Below are positions 34,644-48,324 of a stretch of 64,000 nucleotides of DNA, one piece after another; position 1 is the stretch's first letter; every line of letters begins with the position of its first letter. Made by a program: the position numbers and the translations under genes. The stretch covers positions 124,001-188,000 of the forward strand of contig NC_088942.1 in NCBI RefSeq assembly GCF_033473495.1, written 5' to 3'. The stretch is from Cercospora beticola. Its lineage: Eukaryota; Ascomycota; Dothideomycetes; Mycosphaerellales; Mycosphaerellaceae. Under the pieces are notes generated by a model, which searched no databases, was not told the DNA's origin, and saw only the letters and a list, made by a program, of their open reading frames with translations.

Positions 34644-35902
34644 ATGAGTAGCCTGCCAGCCAATTGCAAGGTGAGTTTCATTCGCCGTTGTGCCTAAGGC
34701 ATTTCTGACTTTTGACCACAGCGCATCAGTCGTGAACAGCGATGCATTCATGCTGAAGCTGTGGCTCAGCGAGAGTTCGATGAACCTCACTTTGCGGTGT
34801 ATCATGACAAATTCCTGCAGATTCTTGGAGAGAAGCCCTCAATAGAACTCGCTGTCGAGAAGGACTGGCCATTCGCGCACGAAGCCGGAGTCTACATTCC
34901 CGATCAAGATGCAGTGTACATCACTAGTAATGGTCTAGACACGCCATCAGGCAAGACGATCAAAATCGGCAAATTGAGCAGAGATGCAAGCAGCGGCAAA
35001 TGGCAGTACGAAGAACTCCAGACCGACATCTCGATGGGAAATGGCGGAATCATCTACCAAGGCGGAGTTCTCTTCTGCGACCAAGGACATGTGAACACTT
35101 CAGGTGGCTTGGTGCTCATGGAGCCGAGGCCGCCATATGCGACCAAGACGCTGTTGTCTTCGTACCACCATCGCCGCTTCACGAGCGTGAATGATGTCGT
35201 GATGCATACTGATGGGTCGATCTGGTTCACCGATCCCATCTATGGCCACGAGCAAGGTTTCCGTCCAGAGCCGCAGCTACCTTGTCAAGTGTACCGATTC
35301 GATCCTGAGTCGGGAGATATCCGAGTCGTGGCTGATGGGTTTGGGCGGCCGAATGGATTGTGCTTTTCCCCAGATGAGCAGACGTTTTATGTGACGGATA
35401 CGGACTGGATCCATGGGGATGGCACGACAGATCTGACGCGTGCATCACACATGTGAGTCTTCCACGTGGGAAGATTAGTGTACAAGGATTTGTGAGAGAC
35501 TAACAACATCCCGCAGATATGCATTTGATGTGATCGACAGGCATGGCTCGCATTTCTTGGCCAATAGGCGGGTATTCGCAATGGCGGACGAAGGTTAGTC
35601 TCTCGCATCTTGAGATGAATTCCCCGATATTCTCTCACAGGCTGACCACGAACTCAGGCATCCCGGACGGCATCAAGTGCGATTTGCAAGGCAATGTCTA
35701 CTCAGGATGCGGGGATGGCGTCCACGTCTGGACCCCTGGAGGCAGTCTGATGGGAAAAATCAAGGTGCAAGGTGGTGTCGCGAACTTTTGCTTTGGGCGC
35801 AAAGGCGAGTTGTTTCTGCTGAACGAGAGCAAGTTCTGGGTCGTCAAGATCAGCGATGACGTGCAGGGAGCGTTATTGGCCAATATGAAGATTGCAGTGT
35901 AG
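34644..35902 (+). CDS. SMP-30/gluconolactonase-family hydrolase
   Basis: Four exons: 34644..34670, 34722..35452, 35517..35593 and 35658..35902, for 359 residues. Exon 1 encodes only MSSLPANCK. Introns of 51, 64 and 64 nt join in phase. Beta-propeller motifs of the SMP-30/LRE family (PF08450): SVNDVVMHTDGSIWFTDP, VYRFDPESGDIRVVADG, GRPNGLCFSPDEQTFYVTDT and GIPDGIKCDLQGNVYSG, with the acidic and Asn residues that hold the divalent metal in the family. No signal peptide, so probably cytosolic. Family members open sugar lactones (for example gluconolactone), which fits the divergently transcribed sugar transporter next door. The actual lactone is unknown. Confidence 0.9.
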
Positions 35903-36489
35903 ACAGTCATCCCACCTCAATGGAAGCTGCCGTGTCGCTTGTTTCGTGTCGTGCCGCTGTGAACGTGCATGAACGACTTTGACGTGCGCGTCTTGGTGCA
36001 CATGCAGCTGTTTGTACGCATCAAGCATACGACTTGCGATGAATGATGATGCGCTGCGATTGGTGATGGGCCAAAAATCGCGCAGGTGTGGTGTCTGTCG
36101 TTTGGAGCTGGAGAGTGGCGCGAAGATTTCTGGAGGGGGCCGGATTGAGTTTGGGTGCGGGCGATCACGCGTCGTTGCCTGATCCATGCTCGATGCCAGC
36201 CAGTCCTTGGGCGCTCGCGATCGCGCCTGTCTCTGCCTGGTCTTGCATCGTGCGCGTGTGGTGTGCGTAGGCAAGCGGGGAGGGCACGACTGTCACTCTG
36301 CCTGCGCATCTGCTCGTCCTCTTCTCCATTCCCCGTGAGCCGTCCAGTTCCGCGAGCACATACCAGTCAGTCAGTCAGCCAGCCAGGCGGTCGGCGATAG
36401 AACGACGCACCCACCACGGAGCAACTGTTCATCACTGCCCATCGCCGTCAGTCGGCTCCCGCTTGCGACAACGCAGACTCCACCCGGAC
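35903..36489. other. Intergenic
   Basis: Promoter of the large regulator gene. A short CAGT/CAGC microsatellite lies at about 36364-36388. Nothing else is supported. Confidence 0.5.
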
Positions 36490-39193
36490 ATGGAGAACAA
36501 CGAGCAGCACGAGGAGCACGATAGCGGAAGCGAAAGTGCCGATGCCGCCAACACCAGCACCGCCACGGCCTCTGTGACGAAGCCCAGGCGAGAAGGCGCC
36601 AAGTCGGAGCGCGAGAAGCGCACGTACAGGGCGTGTCTGCACTGTCGCCAGCGCAAGTCACGATGCGACCTGTAAGTCTGCCATTCCTGTCTCATGTTCA
36701 GCAAGGCCGGCGACTGGGCTTGCAACACTTCACCACTCAATGCCGTCAGCAGCCGACCGCCTCTGCACTTTCACATCCTCGACTCTACCGACCATGTGGG
36801 CTATTGCATTGCCCGCTGTTTGACGGCCTTCTATCCTGCGCCGCAACTGTCTGTCTGCGAGCTGTGGCTGACACGATGCGAACAGCTACAGTAGTGGAGA
36901 ACCCGGGCGGCCACCCTGCGAACGATGCATTCGCGAGCAGCATGAATGCATCCTCGGAGGCTCACGACGTGGTGGCCGGCGTGTGAAACGAGGTACTGCT
37001 GATGTTGCAAATACCACTCCAGGACCCTCCCCACACACTCTCCCAGGACCACCAGGCAGCATAGAAAGCCTCGTCAGGCCACTGGCCTTACCGCCTCCGC
37101 CGAGGACGGATCAGCACCATGTCCTGGACCCAAATCTGCAGCAGCCACGCCAGCAACGGCTGCCGAGCTGGAGCTCCCTAAACCCAGATTCGAGGACACT
37201 GCCGCCCTTGCAAAATGATGGTGCCGTCACGCCGACGGCCAAGATGACCGTCGATGACACTGTCGCTTCCACAGACCTGCAAAACCCCGCCGATGCTCTG
37301 GAGTTTCTCGCCCACGTCGCCGAGCGTGATTCTGGGAGCAATCAACTGCCACCCATGCACGCCGGACCATACGGACGACCAACACAACCTCTTGTTGCAC
37401 GTCACAGCAGCCAACCTCAAGATGGCTCCCGTTCGGGCCAACCGCTCACCCCCAGTAACCACATCGATTACCCACCACTCAATAAGGGCAAGCTCAGCTT
37501 GGACATGATCCAAGCGTTGCTGTACCGGTGTGTGATGAATATGGCAATTCGCTACTCCACCAGTACTGACTATCTTCTAGCTATGAAGACAAATATCACC
37601 CATTCTTTCCGCTGGCCAATCCAGCGGCCATGGACCCGAGTAATCTGCCAACCATCGCTGCCAAAGAGCCTCATCTACTTGCCGCCATATTGACTGTCGC
37701 TTCCAAGGACGAGAAGGATTGGTGGCAAGTGCACGATGACTGCTCGGCTCACATGCAATCACTTGTCGCGAATCTTGTATACAGTGGCTCCGGCTCAGTC
37801 GAGGCTGTTGAAGCTATGCTCATTTTAGCAGAGTGGGTTCCGAGACGGCCGCAGTCGACGCCTGCTATCGGGCGCGGCGAGGAAGACTGCGCTGCGTGGA
37901 TGTATGTTGGCACCGCCATTCGTCTTGGATACCTCCTCGGCATCGACAGGACGGGCTTTCGAGCGGAAAGTGAATCTCAATCTGCCGACCTGAACCGAAA
38001 ACGCCTTGCTTGGGCGAGTTGTTACATGAGTGATCGACAGGTCTCCGTGAGGATAGGAAAGGCATTTTGGTCAAGAGGACCAGGTCCAATGACGGCATTG
38101 CGAGCGCAAGATTTTCCCAGTCTGCAACCACGATTGCATCGACATGACGACTTCGCAGCCATCTACCAGGCGAATTTGGAACTAACACAGTTGTTCAGCA
38201 ATGCCCATGATGTGCTGTATGCGACTAAGAGTCGTTCGAATCAGCTCAACTTTGGCGGTGAATATGTCAAGTACATCGACGATTTTCGAGTGGCGCTCAG
38301 ACACTGGAATGCGTCGTGGGGGACGTTCACATGCTCACCGCCGCTGAAGGCCAGTCTCATCTTGTCGTATGAATATCTACGACTATACGTCAATGCTTTC
38401 GCATACCAGGTTAGTCATCCTGATCACCTCGTATGCATTCCATGCTGATCCCAAACAGGCTACACTCAACCGCCTGACACAGAAAATGAAGGACGCCATG
38501 GAGAATGGTCAGCCCAATCGACCTGTACCTTATCCATTCGCCGACGTTGCTGCCACGCCCGACGCACGATTCATCTACGATGCGATAGATGCTGCGAAGG
38601 CTTTGCTCAGCACATTCTGCAGCTTCGTCGATCCCCAGGAGACGTTCAGATATATGCCACTCCGCTATTACCTGTATGTGATCTACTCGGCCGTGTTCCT
38701 CTACAAGGCCCGATCGACAGGTGTCATGGCTGGCGATACGAGAGGGTCAGTCAAACGGCTGATCAGCGACACCATGGACTGCTTGCAAAAGTCGAGCGCC
38801 TGCCCGAACGACGTCGGCGATCGATACTCTCGACTCGTGCGCCTGCTCTGGAGAAAGCCACCCGCTGGACGGGGCAGCATAGCAGAGCCTAGCGATGGCC
38901 CAAAGTCTGTTCCTGCGCAGAACGGCATACCGGGACTGCCGCCTGTCCGCGGCGGAACTGAAGCCATGCCCATGGACACGGCACCTCCTTCGATCAACCA
39001 ATTCAGCTGGCTGGATCTTGGAGCTGTGGGAGATTTTGCTGTGGAGAACAACAACTCGATAGCAGGAAGCAGTATGTTGGATCACATCGATGACATGTCT
39101 AATGATGGCTTCTCGCAATTCGATCCGAGCATGGCGTTCACACCTCAGCAGTTTGCGTGGAATGGCATGAGTCCTTCGGGTATTGTATTCTAG
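36490..39193 (+). CDS. Zn(II)2Cys6 transcription factor with fungal-specific TF domain, 793 aa
   Basis: Four exons: 36490..36671, 36892..37527, 37581..38409 and 38459..39193. The first intron is long (220 nt) and splits the DNA-binding domain: exon 1 gives CLHCRQRKSRC, exon 2 gives PPCERCIREQHEC. Together they are C-x2-C-x6-C-x10-C-x2-C-x6-C with a basic GGRRVKRG tail. A Pro/Gln-rich linker follows, then the regulatory middle-homology region (about 330-560) with FPLANPAAMD, LILAEWVPR, AIRLGYLLGID and SVRIGKAFWSRGPGP, and a disordered C-terminus. This resembles the Aro80-like branch as I recall it; the target genes are unknown. It lies in the same orientation just downstream of the lactonase gene and could control that pair, but this is inference. 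Confidence 0.85.
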
Positions 39194-39584
39194 TGGATTG
39201 GGGTGAGATCTGGAGGACTGACGTGTATGTGTCTTCATGCCGCTTATGAGGGGAGAATCATGGAAGTGATGGAGCGCGATCTGTTCCGCAGCTCTTGCAG
39301 GTAGAAGCTAGGTCGATTTACTGGGGCTGCACATATTAGAGCCACCTCAGTATTGATTCATGGCTATCACGTGCGTGGTGATCAAAGATTGAATAAAGCT
39401 CATCAATACCCGTCAAATGCTCAACTCTCTCGGCAAAGGCGGACCGCGCTAAGAAGGAAGCAGCTGCCCTCCACCTCCACCTCTTTCCACTTCCACTTCT
39501 CTTCTTGCTCGTGCCTTGTTCCCCAATTCCAGACAACAAGATCAAGCTTCTCAGTCGCATCAATGCGCCGCATAAGAAGAAGTC
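39194..39584. other. Intergenic between two regulator genes
   Basis: Promoter of the second Zn2Cys6 gene. The last 100 bp are C/T-rich. Confidence 0.5.
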
Positions 39585-41069
39585 ATGAGAACGGGATGCA
39601 GACAATGCTCCAAACGTCGCATCACATGCGATTTGCATAGTCCGGTGTGTCAGAAGTGTGCAACGAAAGGGCTGGAGTGTAGTGGGATTGGGTTTCAGTG
39701 GAGGTTTGTTGATGGGGTGGCGAAGCGCGCGAAACGGACTATCCAAGAAGACGATGGGGAGGGGAGGGTGAGGAAGCGTGTGCGAAAAGGTGAGGTTGGG
39801 AGGGGTTTGGGGGAGCGAAGGGTTGGAGGTGAAGAAGACTGTGCTGCTCTTCGCGAAGAAACCGGTGAGAGGGGATGTGAAGTCGAGCATACACTGGTTC
39901 AGTCTTCCAGCTTACCAGCAGACGAGACCGAGGACGCGACTTTAGTATACCAGGGGACTCCGGCCAGCAGAAGCGTGGCCTTGCCAGTGTTTGACTTGTC
40001 CTCTGCTTTGCTGCTCGAGCCACTGAAGCCTGGAATTTCTATGCTATTCAATCATTGTATGCGAAACATGACCAGAATGCCTCTCTTGTCATTTGCGCTA
40101 ATGCCAACCAGTCTCAACTCACATTGCTCCTGCGATGGTGGCATTCGAAACCGATTCCAACGGCTATCGCCACCTCGTACTTCCCATTGCGATGCAAGAT
40201 GAACTCGTACAAAATGCTGTGTGCGTTGTTTCGGCATTTCATCTTGGCCTTTCTCGATCTCAGGCTTCTGCGAGTGCCGAAGCAGGACGGTCAGCCATCA
40301 TTAGACGGCTGCGAGCAAATGTCGCAGAAGGTGACGACGCACGAGTCTTCAATTATTCGACTTTGATGACTTTGCTGGTTCTTCTTGTCGGCGAGACTGT
40401 CACTGGATCAAGTGAATTCGCTTACTTGTTCAATATGTTGGCAGCGACTGTCAAGGATGGCCGGGCAATTGCTCGAGCGCCGCCTGAGACTCGGGAGTTT
40501 CTTGTGCAGCAAACTAGGATGTGAGTACCCACTTTCATCTATGCGAGTATAGCGTTCGGAATCTCAATGACTGTCACAGGTTCGAGCTCTTCACTCCAGC
40601 ATTCATCGACTCTGAAGCCGGCATGAACATCCTCGGCGGCAACTTGGACTCCTACTTAGGCTGGTTACTGACCTGTCAAACTTCCAACCCGGCATGGACG
40701 CATCTAATCGCCATTTACAAGCACGCGATCGAACTGGCAAGGGACATCTATCTACTGGAAAAGGCAGTACCATCCAGCCGAGATCAAATCCAATCGAAAG
40801 TGACATGCGTGCGATCTCTTACAGAGCAGATCGGGATCGACACGCCTGGCATGCATTGTCTTGTGTGGGCATATTTCATTGCTGCTGCGAGTAGTACAAT
40901 TCTGACTGATCGACATTACTTTGAAGTGAAACTTCGCGAGATATATCGGAAGACGAGGATGAATAATATACTGGCCGCTTTGGAAAGTCTGGAGCGTATC
41001 TGGCAAGATTTTCCTAACGGAGGCTGGAATTTGGGACTTGGGACTTTGAGACCGGTATTACCAATGTGA
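39585..41069 (+). CDS. Zn(II)2Cys6 regulator with Fungal_trans_2-type domain, 456 aa
   Basis: Three exons: 39585..40056, 40112..40520 and 40580..41069; introns of 55 and 59 nt join in phase. The protein starts MRTGCRQCSKRRITC, and the binuclear cluster is C-x2-C-x6-C-x6-C-x2-C-x6-C within the first 31 residues, a very N-terminal position typical of the PF11951 group. A basic stretch follows (KRAKR, RKRVRKG). The regulatory domain holds the family-like block SMLFNHFSTHIAPAM, NGYRHLVLPIAMQDELVQNAV, VSAFHLGL and a long helical C-terminus. Its stop lies only 59 bp from the stop of the convergent amine oxidase gene. The position suggests it may regulate the oxidase/permease pair; the sequence cannot prove it. 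Confidence 0.85.
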
Positions 41070-41128
41070 AAACCTGAATCACCAGCTGGAGATGTGGCTA
41101 TCATCATTCACGTCCCAAGACTGCCTTT

Positions 41129-43437
<2,309 letters not shown>

Positions 43438-45369
43438 ATGACGACGGACGTGCTCAAGGGTAGGGCGACAGCCAGACTTCCTCTCTGTGAAATACATGAG
43501 GTAACACCGTACCAGAAAAGCCGCCGAGCGAAGGACACTCCACCGAAGACAAGAGCTGGCCTCAATTGGAAATAGCATACTCAATTCAAGATGGCCAGAT
43601 GCAAGAAGTTCTCCAAGACGCCCACATCCAACGCAAAAACCTCGGTCCCCTAACAATGGTCGCCGTAGGCTTCAACATCTGCAACAGCTGGGTCGCCATC
43701 GCTTCTAGTCTCGCCATTGCAGTCTCAGCCGGAGGACCAGTCAATATCATCTACGGCACATTTTTCGCTTTGTTCTTCTACGCTTGTGTGGCAGTGTCTT
43801 TGGCTGAACTGGCTTCGGTTTATCCTACTGCTGGTGGTCAGTATCATTTTGCGTCCATTGTAGCGCCAAAGAAGTGGGCAAGAGGGATGTCGTATGTTTG
43901 CGGGATTGTGGCCACGGCTTCGTGGGTGGCGCTGACTGCTTCCGCGACGTTACTGGGGGCGCAGATGATTTTGGCGTTGCCGGCGTTTTATGTTGAGGGG
44001 TTTGCCCCGGAGGGGTGGCATTATTTTTTGGTGAGTTCTTTGGGTTTGAAGGATGTATAAGAGAAGAGTGGTTGGTCGAGATGATTGTTGTTGGAGTGAC
44101 ACCTGTCGTGGGCGGTCGAATATTCTGTTGCTAACAAATCCACAGGTCTATCAAGCCATCAACTTCATACTGCTTCTTTACAACATGTTCGTTATGCGGT
44201 TCACACCACGGGTTCATGATATCGGATGTAAGTGCAACGATCCCATGTTTCGACGTATGATCGCACTAATAAATTTTCCGTATACAGTCTACCTCACTCT
44301 GTCCGCCTTCGTCGCAGTCTCCATTGCCGTGCTCGCTGTCTCGGACAAGCAAAGCTCTGAATATGTATGGGCAACATTTGAGAACAACACCGGCTGGCCT
44401 TCTGCTATCGCCTTCCTCACCGGCTTATCTACGCCGTGCTTCATGTATGCTGGCATTGATGCCACGCTGCATTTGGCTGAGACGTGCACCAACCCACGGA
44501 GTGCCGTGCCTCGCGCGCTGATGGTCACGGTTACCATTGGCTTTATAACGGGATTCGTGTTCTCTGTGGCAATGTGTTACGGTATCAGTGATCTGGAAGA
44601 CTTGGTCAATACTACGTACGTATTTGCTCCCTCACTTACACACATATTCCACTTTCGCTAGTTCCTGACCATGCTGAACGTTTGATTACAGAATGCCAAT
44701 CTACACACTCTGGCGACAAGCCCTCCGCTCATCCGCCGCAGCGGCAATCTTCCTCGTCGCCTTGATTCTGATCCTCTTCTTCGTTGTCACCGCCATGCAA
44801 CAAACCACATCCCGGCTCGTCCATGCCTTCGGTCGCGACAACGGTCTACTATTCTCCTCCCACCTCGGACAAATTTCACCCTCACTCCAAGTCCCCATCT
44901 ACGCCCTCCTTTGCAACGCGGTCTGTGTCTTCGCCGCAGGATGCATCTACTTGGGCTCACCTACAGCTTTCACGTCGCTGATAAACACGAGTATTATCCT
45001 GCAAATGCTATCATTTGGGATACCTTGTGCTTTGCTAATGTGGAGAGGAAGGAGTGAAGAGGTCTTGCCGAGGAAGAGACAATTCTGGGTTCCTGGAGTG
45101 GTGGGTTGGATTGCGAATGCGGGGACTGTATTAGGGGCGGTGTTTGAATTGGTATTCTTCTGTTTTCCTGGTGCGGTGCCGGTCACGGGGACGACGATGA
45201 GTGAGTACTTCCCATGTGGCTCTGCTGCTTTGATCATGAGTGGATGCTGACTGTCGGGATTCTAGATTATGCGGCAGTTGTGCTTGCAGTTATTGCAGTC
45301 ATCGCTACTGTGAACTGGTTTGCACATGCGAGGAAGCATTACAACGGGCCAAGAATTGTGATGGATTAG
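43438..45369 (+). CDS. APC-superfamily amino acid/amine/choline permease, 499 aa
   Basis: Six exons: 43438..43459, 43576..44030, 44146..44227, 44288..44615, 44692..45200 and 45266..45369. The first exon (MTTDVLK) and its 116-nt intron are the least certain; an in-frame ATG at 43599 is an alternative start. Signature regions: MVAVGFNICNSWVAIASSLAIAV in helix 1, AELASVYPTAGGQYHF, NNTGWPSAIAFLTGL, PRALMVTV, SRLVHAFGRDNGLLFS in loop 8-9 and the closing helix with WFAHARKHYNGP. These match the fungal amino acid/choline/GABA permease group (Hnm1/Uga4-like). Twelve helices are expected, at the plasma membrane. Divergent from the amine oxidase, so uptake of the amine that the oxidase degrades is a natural reading. 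Confidence 0.87.
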
Positions 45370-45608
45370 GTTGTGGTCATAAAACACAAGTTCAGAGTCT
45401 GGATCTGACATTGTAACAACGAGAATATAATGCTCGGTCTCCATCCGTCCAGCCGCAACAGCCCACTGCACAATTGACCTAAACTTGAACTCCAGCTTAT
45501 GAAGAAACAAACATCCTGCCTTAACCGTCACAAGGAACAACGCACAAGCAAGCATCACCCTATCCCACATCGTTAGCAAGCCTGCCATACACAGAAATTT
45601 CCTCTGTT

Positions 45609-46253
45609 CTACTGGCAGGAGTAAACTTGGGATATTCCATCACTTACAAAATCTGGTGGAGGAAAAGGACCAGCAGCCCAAGATCCTGCTTTCTATTCAC
45701 ATCACATGCCACGTTAGCACGTCGTCCGTCTCGATGTAGAGAGTAAAATGGCTGGTAGATAATGTTGCAACGAGATCTGTGGATGGGAAGAGGGAGATAC
45801 ATACATCGCAGACCATGTATCCAGTGTCACACCAGTCGGATTCGCAGCAGCCGATAGGAGCGTCGAAGTGGACGCATTGCTAGGGGGAACAAAAATCAGT
45901 AGCTGCTTTTTATTCCCTTGAAAGCGAGGATGAAGTGATCAGGGGGTTTCGTTCCAAGGCGCTGGAGAGGAAAGGCGAGGGAGACAAAATTTACCGGCAT
46001 CGGTCCCAGCAAGCCCTATTCACCACGTCAGTCAGAAAAGCAATCTTGTCAAAAGCTTCCGGTTAAGAAGAAGGAGGACTTAAAAAGAACCTACTTTGCA
46101 TTCCGACTTGGTGTAGACGCAATCCCTCTCGTTCAGGATATTGCCCAGGCGTTCGTAAGCGTCTCCTCGCTCGATGATATGAGCATCGAATTTTGGGGAG
46201 GGAGAGGCAAACGCCATGCCCGCAAGGAGGGAAGTGATAGCCAAAAACTTCAT
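45609..46253 (-). CDS. Small secreted cysteine-rich protein, 112 aa (effector-like)
   Basis: Built from four short exons: 46253..46095, 46015..45995 (21 nt), 45879..45805 and 45692..45609. Each junction has GT/AG ends and all are phase 0. The signal peptide MKFLAITSLLAGMAFA is followed by a pro-like stretch with ERGDAYERLGNILNERD and a mature domain with eight cysteines at 45, 52, 62, 71, 72, 77, 84 and 111, including a CC pair (GCCESDWCD). A GTAAGT after residue 100 could start another intron, so the last 12 residues are uncertain. Secretion, size and even cysteine count are typical of fungal effectors. I recognise no family. Confidence 0.6.
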
Positions 46254-47618
46254 TTTGGACGAGATACGGTGTCGGTGCTGTTGTGGAGAGGAAGTGAAAG
46301 GTGATTGTTGGATGATGTCTCTGCATTTGTGCCGTCGAACAACTAAATATTTATTGTCATGCAGCGCTGCACTGCTCGCTGTCGATGAGGGAGAGTCTCG
46401 CCACGTGCGAACGGTCTCGTGGCTCTGGTATCTGGTGCCATGGCCGCAATGAGCTGAGATCTCCCGGTGACATGTTCATTTCGCATCCAGTTGCCCGTAT
46501 TGCTTCGTATGGCTTCGACGGTGCATTCAAACGAGATGTCAGTTCGTATTTCTTCGTTGGTATCTGCGTAATGTTGTTCTCAGTACACTCAGTATGGCAC
46601 TATCGCGAGTGCTAAGAGATACGCCGTGAGTAGTAATGCATAGCAGCTGTGGCGGTTTCATGGACCACTATCGGCATCAAATCGATCACAAGACCTTCGT
46701 TAGTGTAAGTGCAATGCTTTGATGATACTTCATTTGGAGAGGAATGTACGTACCGATAAGTGGCGCGGAGTCCGCGCACTTCACGGCCGTGGCGTGGTTG
46801 GAAGTCCCTGCAAATCTGGGGAATATGTTCGTGAAGTTCTATCAAGCTTGCGTCTAGCGGATCAAGCTTCATTTAATCAACCACACGTGAGCTCCGTGGT
46901 TGGAATGCTCCCCCGGGAAACCACATGAGATTCCGGAGTTCTTGCAAAGCTAAGCAATCAACAGCTTGATGTGTTGGAGTGAGCAGAAGTCGGAAGGCCT
47001 AGAACTGGCGACCTCTCGCCATCACATCGGTTCCCGACTTCATTCTGTCTACCATGTCGAGACTTGGGCGATGCATTGTGTTATACTACCCAATCTGGGC
47101 CCATCTATCTGTAGGGGTCTCGTGAGTAACGTCTCATGCCACACAGCCCAATCCCCATGCGGAGAGAAAACTCACGCTGGGCTCGAAGCATCGATGCTGC
47201 AACGCCACAATAGCTGAGTGGACCGAAAGTGGACTCGTATAGCGCCCCGGTTCAATTCGCGGAACTTCAGCACCGGGCTCAACTTTGCACTATCGACCAA
47301 GATGCCGCCGCTGTCGATGCTACTCAAGCGAAATTGGAGTCAACCCAAGTCGTTGCTATTCTGGTTGCCGTATTATGGTGTCTGAGAACCCAGCACTGAC
47401 TTTGCCGGCCGCACAGGATCAAGGGAAAACATCGTGATACGGCAGATACCCGTTAAACCAGGTAGCCGGAGCAAAGCAATCAGAACACTTCGTGAGCGAG
47501 AGCCCGAGGACCGTCATATATATCAGCTCAAAACCGCAGATGTACGAAATGCCATCCATCAGCTCCCTACAGATCCTTCGCATACTCGACATCTTGTTTC
47601 CTTCAACCCATCCGCACG
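46254..47618. other. Intergenic between two divergent secreted-protein genes
   Basis: About 1.36 kb with no gene I can support. It is the upstream region of both Cys-rich protein genes. Confidence 0.5.
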
Positions 47619-48113
47619 ATGAAATTTACCCTCGCGACAGCCACCTTCTTGGTGTCCCTCTTCGGGCAACAGTACGTGCAATCAGCCACTCCACCGACTC
47701 TCCGACAAAACTGACCCAACTTCTATCCCATCAGAGCCATAGCAGGCTACAACTGCAAATGTCAAGACCCCAGCGGAACAGGTCCCCAATGGTACCGGTA
47801 TGCCAGAGATCAGGTTTGATCAAGTGCACAGAATCCCATGATCTAACTTGGAGTCAGAGCATCATTCTTCTGCTGTCTAGGCGACGCCGGGACAGTCAAT
47901 TCCTGCTGGAACTCGCAGTTCCCTGGTCCAAACCATCAGGTACGTTTTGTGTTCCACTTTGCTAGACGGACTTGTGCTTCGGAAGAAGTGTCTAAGCTAA
48001 TGCAATCGGAATGATTCTAGTGTACTGGAGGTGGCGACAATTGCATCGACTCTGGCGCTTTCAATCAATGCTGTATTGATCACGGCGCGCCTGGAGCTTT
48101 TTGCTGGGAGTAG
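47619..48113 (+). CDS. Small secreted cysteine-rich protein, 96 aa (effector-like)
   Basis: Four exons: 47619..47671, 47735..47797, 47858..47939 and 48021..48113. Introns of 63, 60 and 81 nt have GTACGT/GTATGC/GTACGT donors and CTGAC, CTAAC or CTAAT branch words. The signal peptide MKFTLATATFLVSLFGQQAIA is followed by a compact 75-residue domain with ten cysteines at 25, 27, 44, 45, 55, 67, 74, 83, 84 and 94, including two CC pairs, and a Gly/Asn-rich composition (CQDPSGTGPQWY, CTGGGDNCIDSGAF, HGAPGAFCWE). The repeated GTGPQW/GGGDNCID style is common in ascomycete secreted Cys-rich families, but I cannot name one. All exons are too short to appear as an obvious open frame. Strongly effector-like. 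Confidence 0.75.
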
Positions 48114-48324
48114 ACTTGGACGTTGTTGCTGGAAACAGAAGGTTCTCAGTGAGCCTGGCATGAGACGTGGTTCCTTGTTCTTCTTTCTTTTGATCATCTC
48201 TTCTGATGGGTCGTATGATGTTGGAAAGTTGTTGCAGGACGGTGTTGGTAGAAGTGTGAGTGTTCCGTACAGAGACTGCGTGTCATTCGGAAGAATGCCA
48301 GCTGCTCGTCCAATTTAAACCACT

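Noticed and set aside
46612..46872. 86-codon minus-strand frame with fairly protein-like composition
   Set aside because: No signal, motif or splice context; cannot be distinguished from chance.
47180..47275. A-box-like (TAGCTGAGTGG) and B-box-like (GGTTCAATTCG) sequences suggesting a tRNA gene
   Set aside because: The spacing is too short (about 38 nt), the T-stem does not pair fully and no acceptor stem can be formed.
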